A stretch of DNA of 64,000 bases from Rhodospirillaceae bacterium (GCA_016722635.1 JADKIX010000003.1:493451-557450), one strand, 5' to 3'; counted from the stretch's first letter, positions 9,626 through 19,294 are shown. Numbers and translations are program-made. Notes: generated by a model not told the origin, from the letters alone.

Positions 9626-9796
9626 ATGAATGACCTCCCCCTTACCCACCCCCAACATATCGTTCCTGATCCCTCACCCACCAGCCCACCCAAGACGGGA
9701 AAGCAATCAATTCGGGCAGAAACCGGCGGCCCCACAGGACCGGAGCCAACCCGCTATGGCGATTGGGAGAAAAAAGGGCGTTGTTATGATTTCTAA
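9626..9796 (+). CDS. Succinate dehydrogenase assembly factor 4 family protein (DUF1674)
   Basis: A small protein of 56 residues whose last 23 residues form the DUF1674/SDHAF4 signature, GGPTGPEPTRYGDWE followed by KGRCYDF. In mitochondria SDHAF4 binds flavinylated SdhA and protects the subunit before complex II assembly. The bacterial relatives are inferred to act similarly. The N-terminal half is Pro-rich and probably disordered. I prefer the ATG at 9626 (MNDLPLTHPQ). An in-frame ATG at 9563 would add 21 residues of no recognisable character. No sdh genes are in the window. Confidence 0.85.
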   Translation: MNDLPLTHPQHIVPDPSPTSPPKTGKQSIRAETGGPTGPEPTRYGDWEKKGRCYDF

Positions 9797-9869
9797 AAAC
9801 TAGCCGCCCATAACTCGCTTTTTCTCTCTCTCCATCGTTTTGCCGTGAAGGTCAGAAAAAACTAAAGTT

Positions 9870-10745
9870 TTAGAACTTATTCTCTAAAATATGGCGTGCT
9901 GTCTTTGGCAATATCTCTTCGTCCTTTGCAAGTTTCGGTTTGCTTAAGAAAATAACAAAAAAGATGATATCTTTTCCTTGCTGGATAATCGCTGCATCGT
10001 GGCGGCAATTACTGGTCCAGCCAGCTTTTGACCACAATTGACAATCAGGCAGCAACCCTTCCCCCAAAAAGCCTTTGCGTTGGCTTGATGGCTCAAAACC
10101 GTATAATGGGTAAGATAAAGGCCGGTGCATCAACTGCATCATGGAATCACAACTGGCGCTGGTCTTCAAAATGGTTTTTTGCTGGATTGCCATCAGTAAC
10201 CTGGCCACCGCATGGGTGGTCAATAAATTACGGTTATTCGGGATCAGCCTGGACATATGTTCCCGGCCATAGGGCCTGTCTTCCCATGTTTTTTGGGTAA
10301 TGACCACCCGCTCCAATTCTTCCCATTTAAAACGCTGGAAATACTCATGAACCAATCGCCTTTTGACCAGCCAGGTTTCAAAAGACACCGCTTTCATTTC
10401 AGCACCGCTGCCGGTATTCGTTAAAAGGTCAACGATATAACTGGTGGCATCATTGCTTGATTCTTTAATCATGGCGGATAAAGCTTTTTGCAATTCGGGG
10501 GTATTACTAACCTCCCCTGACTCGATCCAAGCGAAAGCGGCCACCATGTAAAATAACTTGACCACACTGGCCGGATAAAGTGTTAAATCCCCCAAATGCG
10601 CGGCACCAATTGGGCTACTTCCTTCCTTCATCTGGATCCAGGTGAAAGAAAATTCCCTTTCAGCTAACTGATATTCAGACATCAACCAACCCGCTAATTT
10701 TTCTTTGGCTTTGGTACTGGATGGCGTTTGTTGATAAAATGGCAT
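9870..10745 (-). CDS. Serine hydrolase of the class A beta-lactamase fold
   Basis: A protein of 291 residues with the three penicillin-recognising motifs: SVVK near residue 60, SSN within ESSNDATSY near residue 96, and SKAG (in place of KTG) near residue 240. I see no signal peptide, which argues against a periplasmic resistance enzyme. Many COG2367 members of this kind have unknown substrates. The start at 10745 follows GAAGGG at a good distance. An ATG 15 bases upstream is possible. The gene is isolated and divergent from the opp locus. Whether it hydrolyses beta-lactams cannot be judged. Confidence 0.8.
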   Translation of the reverse strand: MPFYQQTPSSTKAKEKLAGWLMSEYQLAEREFSFTWIQMKEGSSPIGAAHLGDLTLYPASVVKLFYMVAAFAWIESGEVSNTPELQKALSAMIKESSNDATSYIVDLLTNTGSGAEMKAVSFETWLVKRRLVHEYFQRFKWEELERVVITQKTWEDRPYGREHMSRLIPNNRNLLTTHAVARLLMAIQQKTILKTSASCDSMMQLMHRPLSYPLYGFEPSSQRKGFLGEGLLPDCQLWSKAGWTSNCRHDAAIIQQGKDIIFFVIFLSKPKLAKDEEILPKTARHILENKF

Positions 10746-11066
10746 GATTTTCCCTTCCATCCTATATGCATAATCACTAAAAGGCTCGCTGTAAATATAC
10801 TTTATAAGTAGCAGGATTATACCACTCTTACCTTAAAAAAAGATATATCCTTAACAAAGCATAAGAAAAATATCTTGCCTTCACTACGGTTCCCTCACTT
10901 GGGAATTTAGTAAAGCCATGAGATCCTGCATTTTATTATTGTATATCTGCTTAATTGTTATGTTATAATGGCCGATGTCTGTAAAATATTTACGTACGGC
11001 ACCCAAAAAAAATAATCCTAATGTTTGTTTAGGTTGTAGATAATGTTCATAAAGGAAATCCTATAG
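10746..11066. other. Divergent intergenic region upstream of opp
   Basis: About 320 bases, AT-rich, without a credible gene. A perfect TATAAT lies at 10964-10969 on the plus strand with a poor -35 candidate (TTGTAT at 10939-10944, 19-base spacer). It could drive oppA1, leaving a leader of about 90 bases. I see no riboswitch fold or strong terminator. Confidence 0.4.
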
Positions 11067-12662
11067 ATGAAAAAGAATTTGAGTGGTTTTACCCTGCCCT
11101 TCCTGTTGGCAGCAAGTATTTTTACGGCTTTTGCGGCAAACGCCCAGCAAGTTTTATATCGTGGCAACGGCGCGGAACCCGAAACACTGGATCCGCAACA
11201 ATCAACCGGGGTGAGCGAAGCCAATATTGAAACCGATTTATTTGAAGGGTTGGTGACCTATGGCCCTAAATCAGAGACTGTCCCTGGTGTTGCCGAACGT
11301 TGGGCAGTCAGTGCCGATGGGCTTGTCTATACCTTTTATCTACGCAGTGATGCCAAGTGGTCCAACGGTGATCCTGTAACAGCCAAGGATTTTGTGTATT
11401 CCCTGACCAGGCTGGTCAACCCTGCCACCGCCGCAGAAAACGCCTGGGTTTTAGACCCCATTTTGAATGCCGAACAAATTCGCAAGGGGGAAGAAAAAGA
11501 TTTGAGCAAATTAGGGGTCAAAGCACTGGATGCACGCATTTTGCAAATTACCCTGAAAACTTCCACCCCTTATTTCTTGTCGTTGATGAAACACCATGCC
11601 ACCTTACCGGTACATCAGGCAACCATTGAGAAATTCGGCGATAAATGGACACGCCCCGGCAACTCCGTTTCCAATGGCGCCTATAGTATTTCCGAATGGA
11701 TCCCACAATCCCGAATTGTCCTGAAAAAAAACCCGAATTTCCATGACGCCAATGCGGTCAAAATTAATACCGTTTATTATTATCCTACCGAAAGCCAAGT
11801 TGAAGAATTCAAACGTTTTCAAGTGGGTGAATTGCACATCACCTATGATATTCCTACCGACCAGATTGATTTTGTGAAGAAGAACCTGGCCCAGGAATTG
11901 CATATTTCCCCCTATTTCGGCACCTATTATTATGCGATCAATCTGACAAAAGCCCCCCTTGGGGAACAGGTTAAATTACGCCAGGCCCTATCCTTAGCCA
12001 TCGACCGTGAAGTCATCACGGACAAAATATGGAAATCTGGGCAAATTCCAGCTTATGGTTGGGTACCGCCCGGGATCCCTGGTTACGGGCAACAACAGTT
12101 GAATGAAGCCAAAATGACTCAAGCGGAGCGTGAGGCATTGGCCAAAATATTATATGCGGAAGCTGGCTACGGCCCGCAAAATCCCTTAAAAGTTGAAATC
12201 CTTTATAATACCAGTGAATCCCACAAATTGACGGCCGTTGCCGTCCAATATATGTGGAAACAGGTATTGGGGGTTGAAACCACCATCACCAATCAAGAAT
12301 GGAAAGTCTATCTGGACAGCCGCGAACAAAAAAATTACCAGGTGGCCAGGGCCGGTTGGATTGGCGTATATTTGGATGCCCAAGCCTTTCTGGGCATGCA
12401 TAAATCAGATGCCGGTTCCACGAACCAACTTGGCTATCATAATGAAGCATATGATCAACTTTTAAATACCGCCGCCATTACACAAAATGCCAACAAGCGG
12501 CAAAATCTCCTGGAACAGGCCGAGAAAATTTTTCTGGATGACCACGCCATTATCCCTATTTATCATTATGTGACGAAGGCCTTGGTCAAAAAAAATGTCA
12601 GCGGCTTTGAAGATAATCTATTGGGTTTCCATTTAACCCGTTATCTATCTTTAAAAAATTAA
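11067..12662 (+). CDS. oppA: Oligopeptide ABC transporter substrate-binding protein (first copy)
   Basis: A 531-residue periplasmic solute-binding protein of SBP family 5, which delivers oligopeptides to the OppBCDF transporter. A signal peptide ends near residue 26 (AFAANAQQ). The family motif RGNGAEPETLDPQ follows, with FEGLVTYGPK downstream, and the C-terminal HLTRYLSL segment is intact. Start is supported by AAGGAA 9 bases upstream. The next gene is a close paralogue of equal length, and the two align along their whole length without gaps of note. A strong stem-loop follows at 12677-12716. Confidence 0.94.
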   Translation: MKKNLSGFTLPFLLAASIFTAFAANAQQVLYRGNGAEPETLDPQQSTGVSEANIETDLFEGLVTYGPKSETVPGVAERWAVSADGLVYTFYLRSDAKWSNGDPVTAKDFVYSLTRLVNPATAAENAWVLDPILNAEQIRKGEEKDLSKLGVKALDARILQITLKTSTPYFLSLMKHHATLPVHQATIEKFGDKWTRPGNSVSNGAYSISEWIPQSRIVLKKNPNFHDANAVKINTVYYYPTESQVEEFKRFQVGELHITYDIPTDQIDFVKKNLAQELHISPYFGTYYYAINLTKAPLGEQVKLRQALSLAIDREVITDKIWKSGQIPAYGWVPPGIPGYGQQQLNEAKMTQAEREALAKILYAEAGYGPQNPLKVEILYNTSESHKLTAVAVQYMWKQVLGVETTITNQEWKVYLDSREQKNYQVARAGWIGVYLDAQAFLGMHKSDAGSTNQLGYHNEAYDQLLNTAAITQNANKRQNLLEQAEKIFLDDHAIIPIYHYVTKALVKKNVSGFEDNLLGFHLTRYLSLKN

Positions 12663-12676
12663 TCCCCCTCACTTCC

Positions 12677-12716
12677 TATAGCCCCGATGGATAATTATCC
12701 CGCATCGGGGCTTATA
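12677..12716 (+). terminator. Stem-loop terminator after first oppA copy
   Basis: AGCCCCGATG (12680-12689) pairs perfectly with CATCGGGGCT (12703-12712). The tail is A-rich and then T-containing (AAAAAAATTTTCTT). It probably ends or attenuates the first oppA transcript. Confidence 0.6.
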
Positions 12717-12993
12717 AAAAAATTTTCTTGATTGATTGTAATGTGTGTTTCTTCATAGCGATTTTCCCCGTTCGTTAGAGAATGTTTCCCTTTTACTTGC
12801 CTTATAAAAAAAAATCATTGCGCTTCCCAAGAAAGTTTATCAGAATAACCTGAAGGTGGTTTTGATTTATTCCTGATTTGGTTTGAATAAAAACGACGCT
12901 TGCTATTAATATTTTTAAAAATATTGATAAAATCAAGCGGGAAGCACCCTACTAAAACAGTAAAATTTAGCCCTGTATGGGAGGAGGTACTTG
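12717..12993 (+). other. Intergenic region between the two oppA copies
   Basis: Holds no gene. An 18-base palindrome of A and T (AATATTTTTAAAAATATT, near 12918-12935) lies upstream of the second oppA, with a possible TTGCTA -35 element just before it. An exceptionally strong Shine-Dalgarno site, GGGAGGAGG, stands at 12979-12987. The layout suggests that the second oppA has its own promoter. Confidence 0.4.
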
Positions 12994-14591
12994 ATGAAAA
13001 ATAAATTATTTAATTGGTCGGCCCTTGCTTTTGCCTCGGCAATTGCATTGGGCACCGCAACCGTTGCCAGCGCGCAACAGGTTTTACACCGGGGTAATGG
13101 CGCTGAGCCTGAAACAATTGATCCGCAAAAATCAACTGGTGTTAGCGAAGCTTTCATTGAAAATGATATGTTTGAAGGCTTGATCACGTATGGCCCAAAG
13201 GCAGAAATTGCCCCTGGCGTTGCCGAAAAATGGGAAATTAGCAAAGATGGTAAGGTATACACTTTTTATCTGCGTACCAACGCAAAATGGTCTGATGGCA
13301 AACCGGTTACAGCGGAAGATTTCGTCTATTCATGGCGCCATCTGGTTGACCCGAACGTCGCCGCTGAATATGCCTGGGTTTTGGATCCCGTATTAAATGC
13401 TGAGCAAATCCGCACTGGCGCAGAAAAAGACGTGAGCAAATTGGGTATTAAAGCAATTGACGCCCAAACATTGGAAGTCACTTTAAAATCTTCAACACCT
13501 TATTTCCTGTCCTTATTGCAACATCACTCAACGTTTCCAGTGAACAAAGGCGCCATGGATAAATTTGGTGATAAATGGACACGCCCGGGCAACGCCGTTT
13601 CCAATGGTGCTTATATAATTACGGAATGGATTCCGCAATCGCGCATCATTTTGAAGAAAAATCCTTACTATCACAGTGCTGCCAGCGTGAAAATTGACAC
13701 AGTTTATTATTACCCGACCGAAAGCCAATCGGAAGAATTCAAACGGTATCAAGCAGGTGAATTGCACATTACCTATGATATTCCAACCGACCAAATGGAT
13801 TTCGTTAAAAAGAATTTGGCTGCTGAAACCCACATTCCACCGTATTTCGGCACCTATTATTACGAAATCAATTTAACGCGTGAGCCGTTGGGCAGCCAAT
13901 TGAAATTGCGCCAGGCGTTATTCTTGGCGATTGACCGTACAACCCTGACCGATAAGATCTTTAAAGCTGGCCAAGTTCCTGCCTATGGTTGGGTACCACC
14001 TGGTGTTCCAGGCTATCAACAGCAACAATTGGATTATGCCAAGATGTCTCAGGCAGAACGCAATACATTAGCTAAGAAGTTGTATGCCGAAGCCGGCTAC
14101 GGTCCGAACAAAGTGTTGAAAGTCGAACTTCTGTACAATACCAGCGAAAGCCATAAATTGGTTGCCGTTGCCATTCAATCCATGTGGAAGCAAGTATTGG
14201 GTGTTGAAGTCACGTTAAGCAACCAGGAATGGAAAGTGTATTTAGAAAGCCGTGATCAAAAAGAATATCAAATCGGCCGTGCTGGTTGGATTGGCGATTA
14301 TCTCGATGCACAGAATTTCTTGGATATGTATAAATCGAACGCTGGCGCTGCCAACCGTCCGGGTTATAATAACAAGGAATTTGATGCGTTGTTAGATAAA
14401 GCGGCGGTTACCCAAAATATTCAAGAACGTCAAAATCTTTGCAACAAGCGGAAAAGATTTTCTTAAAAGATTTGCCCGTCATTCCGATTTATTTTTATGT
14501 CAGCAAATCTTTGGTAAAGCAAAATGTCTTGGGTTGGCAAGATAACGTTATGGGTTTCCATTTAACCCGTTACATGTCCCTGAAGAAGTAG
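12994..14591 (+). pseudogene. oppA: Oligopeptide substrate-binding protein (second copy), one frameshift
   Basis: The second OppA paralogue, 532 residues if repaired. Signal peptide ends near ASAQQ, and the protein then follows the first copy closely (RGNGAEPETIDPQKSTGVSEA). The frame breaks at the TTT run 14438-14440 and the protein would end at 14466. Adding one T restores QAEKIFLKDLPVIPIYFYVSK and the normal end HLTRYMSLKK at 14591, matching its neighbour. Everything before and after the break is conserved. This looks like a sequencing error or a very recent mutation. Translation starts at ATG 12994 behind a very strong Shine-Dalgarno site. Confidence 0.85.
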
Positions 14592-14602
14592 TTTATCAAA
14601 AA

Positions 14603-14637
14603 AAACCTGCTGGCGATTCATCATCGTCAGCAGGTTT
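14603..14637 (+). terminator. Intercistronic stem-loop between oppA2 and oppB
   Basis: A 15-bp stem with one G-T pair (AAACCTGCTGGCGAT against ATCGTCAGCAGGTTT) and a loop of about 5 bases. The T tail is poor. Its place between the binding-protein gene and the permease genes suggests partial termination or mRNA protection that keeps OppA in excess, a common design of ABC operons. Confidence 0.6.
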
Positions 14638-14670
14638 ATTCATTCTGTCTATTGCACATTCGAGAAATCA

Positions 14671-15590
14671 ATGTTTTATTTTGCCGTCAGGCGGCTGTTA
14701 TGGGCTGTTCCGACCCTTCTATTAATTATCACGATTGCTTTTTCCTGATGCGGATTGCCCCTGGCGGACCGTTCAGCAGGGAAAGGCCTATTGCGCCCGA
14801 AATACTTGCGAATTTAAACAAGGTTTATCATTTGGATGAATCCTTGCCGGAACAATATTTGCGTTATTTGGGTAATATTTTGCAAGGTGATTTTGGCCCC
14901 TCTTTCAAATACAAGGATTTTACGGTTAACGAATTGATTGGCCTGGGTTTCCCCATTTCAGCGATCATTGGTGGTATTGCTATTCTGATTGCCCTGATTG
15001 TTGGAATGGGCCTTGGCATCATAGCGGCCTTACGCCAAAATAAAACAACCGATTATGCGGTGATGACGGTGGCCATGTTTGGAATCACCATCCCGGTTTT
15101 CGTGGTTGCCCCATTTATGACACTGTTTTTTGGATTGTTTTTAAATTGGCTGCCACTCAGTTGGAGCAAGGAAGATTGGACTTCGTTAATCATGCCAATT
15201 GCCGCCTTGTCCCTGCCGCAAATTGCCATTATCGCCAGGCTTATGCGCGGCTCCATGATCGAGGTTTTGCGCAGCAATTATGTACGCACCGCCAGGGCCA
15301 AGGGATTGCCAGAAAAATTGGCGATTTTACGGCATAGTTTAAAACCCGCCTTGGTGCCGGTGTTATCGTATTTGGGACCGGCCGTGGCAGGGATTATCAC
15401 AGGCTCAATTGTTATTGAACAAACTTTTAATATTCCGGGGATTGGCCGGCACTTTGTCCAAGGGGCGATTAACCGCGATTATCCCATGGTGATGGGTGTG
15501 ACCATCCTATATGGGGCCCTGATTGTTTTCTGTAATCTTCTGGTCGATATTATTTATGGATTTTTAGATCCCAAAGTACGGTATGACTAA
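14671..15590 (+). pseudogene. oppB: Oligopeptide ABC transporter permease OppB, one frameshift near the N-terminus
   Basis: Inner-membrane permease, 306 residues if repaired. The natural start is ATG 14671, which encodes the first transmembrane helix (MFYFAVRRLLWAVPTLL). The frame then shifts at the TTTTT run 14739-14743. One extra T would join it to FFLMRIAPGGPFSRER and the rest of the permease. The long open frame that begins at 14652 has a nonsense N-terminus in the wrong frame. The downstream part has the permease helices and the EAA-type loop RTARAKGLPEKLAILRHSLKPALVPV. oppC starts at the stop codon (TAATG). Confidence 0.85.
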
Positions 15591-16498
15591 TGAATGAAAC
15601 TTTACCAACTACCTCCATTGAGACCCCCATCATTGCCGAAGCGACCGTAAAAGGCCGAGGTTTGTGGGGAAATGCGTGGCGCCGCCTGCGGAAAAACTAT
15701 GCTGCCCTGTTTAGCCTTATTCTTCTTAGTTTTATTGTTTTACTAACCTTATTGGCGCCTTATTTAAGCCCCTATGAATATGATGCGGTTGATTACGATA
15801 ATTTTTCTACCGCACCTTCCTTTGAAAACGCGCATTATTTTGGCACCGAGCGTAATGGCCGCGATTTATTTGTTCGCACTTTATATGGTGGTCGTGTTTC
15901 CTTATCGGTTGGGATAGTTGCCACCTTCGTCAGTTTGGTGATCGGGGTATTATGGGGTGCTATTGCAGGATTTGTTGGTGGGCGGGTTGACAACATCATG
16001 ATGCGTTTTGTCGATATCTTATACGCCATGCCTTTTATGTTTTTTATCATTATGCTGACCGTGGCTTTTGGGCGAGATATTTTATTAATCTATGTGGCTA
16101 TTGGTGCCATCACCTGGCTGGATATGGCTCGCATTGTGCGCGGCCAAGCGCTTAGTTTGCGACGGAAGGAATTTGTGGAAGCGGCGGTTGCTGGCGGTGT
16201 TTCAACCTTCAATATTATCCGCCGCCATATCATTCCGAATTTATTAGGGCCGGTTGCGATTTATTGTACCTTGACCATCCCTTCTGTAATTTTGGTTGAA
16301 TCTTTCGTTAGTTTTTTAGGGCTCGGGGTACAAGAACCTGAGACCAGTTGGGGACTTTTAATTAGCGAAGGGGTGCAAACCATGGATACGGCTTGGTGGT
16401 CTTTGGTTTTCCCATCGGTTTTCCTGGCCGCTACCCTTTTCTGTTTTAATTTTATTGGCGATGGGCTACGCGATGCCCTTGACCCCAAAGACCGGTAG
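15590..16498 (+). CDS. oppC: Oligopeptide ABC transporter permease OppC
   Basis: The second inner-membrane permease, 302 residues, with about six transmembrane segments. The first is at residues 38-60, preceded by a basic cytoplasmic stretch (NAWRRLRKNYAALFSLI). The ATPase-contact loop reads EFVEAAVAGGVSTFNIIRRHIIPNLLGPV near residue 188. The motif HYFGTERNGRDLFVRTLYGGR typical of OppC/DppC is near residue 83. The start overlaps the oppB stop by one base, and oppD follows 7 bases after the stop. Confidence 0.95.
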   Translation: MNETLPTTSIETPIIAEATVKGRGLWGNAWRRLRKNYAALFSLILLSFIVLLTLLAPYLSPYEYDAVDYDNFSTAPSFENAHYFGTERNGRDLFVRTLYGGRVSLSVGIVATFVSLVIGVLWGAIAGFVGGRVDNIMMRFVDILYAMPFMFFIIMLTVAFGRDILLIYVAIGAITWLDMARIVRGQALSLRRKEFVEAAVAGGVSTFNIIRRHIIPNLLGPVAIYCTLTIPSVILVESFVSFLGLGVQEPETSWGLLISEGVQTMDTAWWSLVFPSVFLAATLFCFNFIGDGLRDALDPKDR

Positions 16499-16505
16499 GC
16501 AATAT

Positions 16506-17468
16506 ATGGGCACACCTTTATTATCCGTTCAAAACCTGGAAGTGACTTTCAAAACACCAGAAGGCCCTGTTCAAGCGGTAAATAATATTTCATTTACCAT
16601 TAATGATGGCGAAGTGGTTGGGGTGGTGGGTGAATCAGGCTCCGGCAAAAGCCAGATTTTTATGACCGTCATGGGCTTACTCGCAGGCAACGGGCGTGCC
16701 AAAGGCAGCATTGGATACCGCGGTGTTGATTTGTTAAAATTACCCAAAAAAAAGCTGAATAAAATTCGGGGTAGCCGTATGGCGATGATCTTCCAAGATC
16801 CCATGACATCGCTAAACCCTTACTTAACCATTGAACGCCAAATGACTGAGGTTTTAGAAACTCACCGGGATATGCAACACCGGGAAGCTAAAGAAAAATC
16901 GATCGAGCTCTTAGAAAAAGTGCAAATTCCCAGCGCTGCCCGCCGCATTTCTATGTATCCGCATGAATTTTCAGGTGGTATGCGCCAACGGGTGATGATC
17001 GCCATGGCCTTGCTTTGTCAACCAGAATTATTGATTGCCGATGAACCAACCACCGCGCTTGACGTGACCATCCAAGCACAAATCCTGCAATTAATGCGGG
17101 AATTAAAGAAAAATACCAACAATTCGATGGTGCTGATTACCCATGATTTGGGTGTGATCGCTGGGTTATGCAACCGGGTGCTGGTGATGTATGCGGGCCG
17201 GATTGTTGAGCAAGGGTCGGTTCAAGATATTTTTTATAACCCCCAGCATCCCTATACCATGGGGCTCTTAAAATCGATGCCGCGGTTGGATGTAAAAACC
17301 GACCGTTTGCAGACGATTGCTGGCCAACCGCCCAATTTGCAACATTTGCCACCGGGTTGTTCTTTCGCCGATCGCTGCCCATATCGCCAACCAATCTGTA
17401 TTACCAAATCTCCTGAATTCCGGCAAATTGCCGAACAACGGTATAAAACATGTCATCTGGATTTTTAA
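16506..17468 (+). CDS. oppD: Oligopeptide ABC transporter ATP-binding protein OppD
   Basis: ABC ATPase of 320 residues that powers import with OppF. Walker A GESGSGKSQ, Q-loop FQDPMTSLNP, signature FSGGMRQRV, Walker B LLIADEPTTALD and the switch His in ITHDLGV are all present. A C-terminal oligopeptide-transporter extension includes a Cys-rich SFADRCPYRQPIC. In relatives these cysteines bind an iron-sulfur cluster. ATG 16506 (MGTPLLSVQNL) fits the family better than the in-frame start at 16455, which lies inside oppC. It overlaps oppF by 19 bases. Confidence 0.95.
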   Translation: MGTPLLSVQNLEVTFKTPEGPVQAVNNISFTINDGEVVGVVGESGSGKSQIFMTVMGLLAGNGRAKGSIGYRGVDLLKLPKKKLNKIRGSRMAMIFQDPMTSLNPYLTIERQMTEVLETHRDMQHREAKEKSIELLEKVQIPSAARRISMYPHEFSGGMRQRVMIAMALLCQPELLIADEPTTALDVTIQAQILQLMRELKKNTNNSMVLITHDLGVIAGLCNRVLVMYAGRIVEQGSVQDIFYNPQHPYTMGLLKSMPRLDVKTDRLQTIAGQPPNLQHLPPGCSFADRCPYRQPICITKSPEFRQIAEQRYKTCHLDF

Positions 17469-18463
17469 ACTCCCCCCCCGCCAAGCCGATTTTATCCGTG
17501 CGTGACCTAAAGGTACATTTTCGGATTGGCAAGAAGATGTTCAGTAAAGAACCCAAGGCTGTCTTAAAAGCGGTCGATGGTGTATCTTTTGAATTAGGTT
17601 CCGGTGAAACCCTAGGATTGGTGGGTGAGTCAGGCTGCGGCAAGTCCACTTTGGGTCGGGCAGTTTTACGTTTATTGCCCAATGTTCAGGGCGATGTGGT
17701 ATGGAAAGGCCAAAATCTAGTCACACTGCCCCCCGAAGAAGTTCGGAAAAAACGTCAAGAATTACAAATTATTTTCCAAGATCCCTTGGCTTCCCTTAAT
17801 CCGCGGATGACAGTGGGGGAAATTATTGCAGAACCCTTACGTACGTTCCAACCCGATCTTGACCGCACCACCGCTAGAAAGATCGTGCAGGACATGATGG
17901 CCAAAATGGGGTTGTTGCCATCCCAAATCAACCGCTATCCGCATGAATTTTCGGGTGGTCAATGTCAGCGCATTGGCATTGCCCGCGCCATGGTTAATAA
18001 TCCGCAATTGATTGTTTGCGATGAACCGGTTAGCGCCCTCGACGTTTCCATCCAAGCGCAAATCGTTAATTTGCTGATGGATTTACAGCGGGAAAAAAGA
18101 TTATCCCTTATTTTTATTTCCCATAATTTAAGCGTGGTCCGTCATATTAGCCACCGGATTATGGTTTTATATTTAGGGAAAGTGGTTGAGTTAACCGATC
18201 GTGACCGTTTATATGTAAACCCTCGCCATCCCTATACTAAGGCATTGATTTCAGCGGTGCCCTTACCTGACCCTAATAAAGAGCAAAATAAAAAACAGCT
18301 GGTTATTTCCGGGGAACTGCCCTCACCCTTGAACCCACCCAGCGGTTGCACCTTCCGCACCCGTTGCCCCCTGGCCACCAGCGTTTGTGCCGAAAAGATC
18401 CCACCGCTTGAGCAAATTGAACCCAATCATTGGGTCGCTTGCCATCATTGGGATCAGGTTTGA
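17450..18463 (+). CDS. oppF: Oligopeptide ABC transporter ATP-binding protein OppF
   Basis: Second ABC ATPase, 337 residues. Walker A GESGCGKST, Q-loop FQDPLASLNPRMTVGEI, signature FSGGQCQRI, Walker B IVCDEPVSALD and switch His ISHNLSVV are intact. The C-terminal domain has CTFRTRCPLATSVC, parallel to OppD. It is the last gene of the opp cluster, and a stem-loop at 18512-18535 follows. Confidence 0.95.
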   Translation: MSSGFLNSPPAKPILSVRDLKVHFRIGKKMFSKEPKAVLKAVDGVSFELGSGETLGLVGESGCGKSTLGRAVLRLLPNVQGDVVWKGQNLVTLPPEEVRKKRQELQIIFQDPLASLNPRMTVGEIIAEPLRTFQPDLDRTTARKIVQDMMAKMGLLPSQINRYPHEFSGGQCQRIGIARAMVNNPQLIVCDEPVSALDVSIQAQIVNLLMDLQREKRLSLIFISHNLSVVRHISHRIMVLYLGKVVELTDRDRLYVNPRHPYTKALISAVPLPDPNKEQNKKQLVISGELPSPLNPPSGCTFRTRCPLATSVCAEKIPPLEQIEPNHWVACHHWDQV

Positions 18464-18511
18464 ATAAAACCAAATCTATAGGCCCGAATAATAAAACCTG
18501 AATAATAAAAA

Positions 18512-18535
18512 TAGGGAATGAAAGTTCATTCCCTA
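18512..18535 (+). terminator. Stem-loop terminator of the opp operon
   Basis: TAGGGAATGA (18512-18521) pairs perfectly with TCATTCCCTA (18526-18535) around loop AAGT. The T-tail is weak. Just upstream the sequence GAATAATAAAA occurs twice in tandem. Confidence 0.55.
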
Positions 18536-18664
18536 CCATTATTTGCCTATCTTGATCTGCCTATCTTGTCTTGAAACCCAGACAATCAAATTTTTCCTTA
18601 TTGCTTGAACCCAAAGACCTGAAAGGGAAAATTGCCATTCCTGTCAATGAATGCCAAGCAGGCT

Positions 18665-18907
18665 TTAAAGGCCGATCGCGTTTTTATATAAATCCAGCAA
18701 TTCCTCTTGTTCGCGGCGCGCTTGATCTTCCATCTTCCGCAGGCGCACAATTTGCCGCATCACTTTTGTATCATAGCCAGAACCTTTGGCCTCACTATAC
18801 ACATCGCGGATGGTCTCCATCAACGCTGCTTTTTCCTGCTCCAGCTTTTCAATTCGTTCAATGAAGGAGCGTAGTTGATCGCCCGTCACACCACCGGTTT
18901 GGGTCAT
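18665..18907 (-). CDS. gapR: Nucleoid-associated protein GapR (DUF2312)
   Basis: An 80-residue protein of the DUF2312 family. GapR of Caulobacter binds overtwisted DNA ahead of replication forks and transcription complexes and aids topoisomerases. The family core is present: LRSFIERIEKLEQEKAALMETIRDVYSEAKGSGYDTKVMRQIVRLRK, charged C-terminal helices and the end LDLYKNAIGL. It is nearly restricted to Alphaproteobacteria, which supports the taxonomic reading. It lies with DUF1244, hutG and pyk, a conserved neighbourhood. Confidence 0.95.
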   Translation of the reverse strand: MTQTGGVTGDQLRSFIERIEKLEQEKAALMETIRDVYSEAKGSGYDTKVMRQIVRLRKMEDQARREQEELLDLYKNAIGL

Positions 18908-19004
18908 GTCTTTTCCTATATATAAAATGGGTTATTTTGTAGAATGAAAGATACGTATATTTAAAGAAAACCACAACGGCTTTTCGAAAATTTAATTTGA
19001 AAGG

Positions 19005-19271
19005 TTAGGAAGATATGGGTTTACTTGGTTCTTTCTGATATTTCTTTTTCCATTCTTCGTAATTCATGCCGTAAACAAACTCCCGCGCCTGTGCATCACT
19101 AGGGGTTTTGCCCTTTTCCAAGGACGCTTGCCGGTACCATTTGGCCAAGCAATTACGGCAAAATCCGGCCAGATTCATCAAATCGATATTTTGAACATCC
19201 GTCCGCTCACGTAAATGTTCTAATAACTGATTAAGCACTTTTGCCTGAATTTGAGCTTCTAAATCATCCAT
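19005..19271 (-). CDS. DUF1244 family protein
   Basis: An 88-residue protein recognised as DUF1244 from the block HLRERTDVQNIDLMNLAGFCRNCLAKWY followed by A.A....YGM.YEEWK. The two cysteines of FCRNC suggest a metal site, but this is inference. Function is unknown. The gene is a conserved neighbour of gapR and hutG in Alphaproteobacteria. It starts 23 bases after hutG on the same strand. Confidence 0.9.
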   Translation of the reverse strand: MDDLEAQIQAKVLNQLLEHLRERTDVQNIDLMNLAGFCRNCLAKWYRQASLEKGKTPSDAQAREFVYGMNYEEWKKKYQKEPSKPISS

Positions 19272-19294
19272 TCGCTTGTCTCCTCCTTATCCGA

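Noticed and set aside
14652..14742. Apparent alternative N-terminus of OppB in the long open frame
   Set aside because: The sequence is unlike any permease, whereas the other frame from ATG 14671 encodes the expected first transmembrane helix.
18571..18864. Plus-strand open frame of 97 codons
   Set aside because: It lies antisense to gapR, which is a clear family member, and has no recognisable features.
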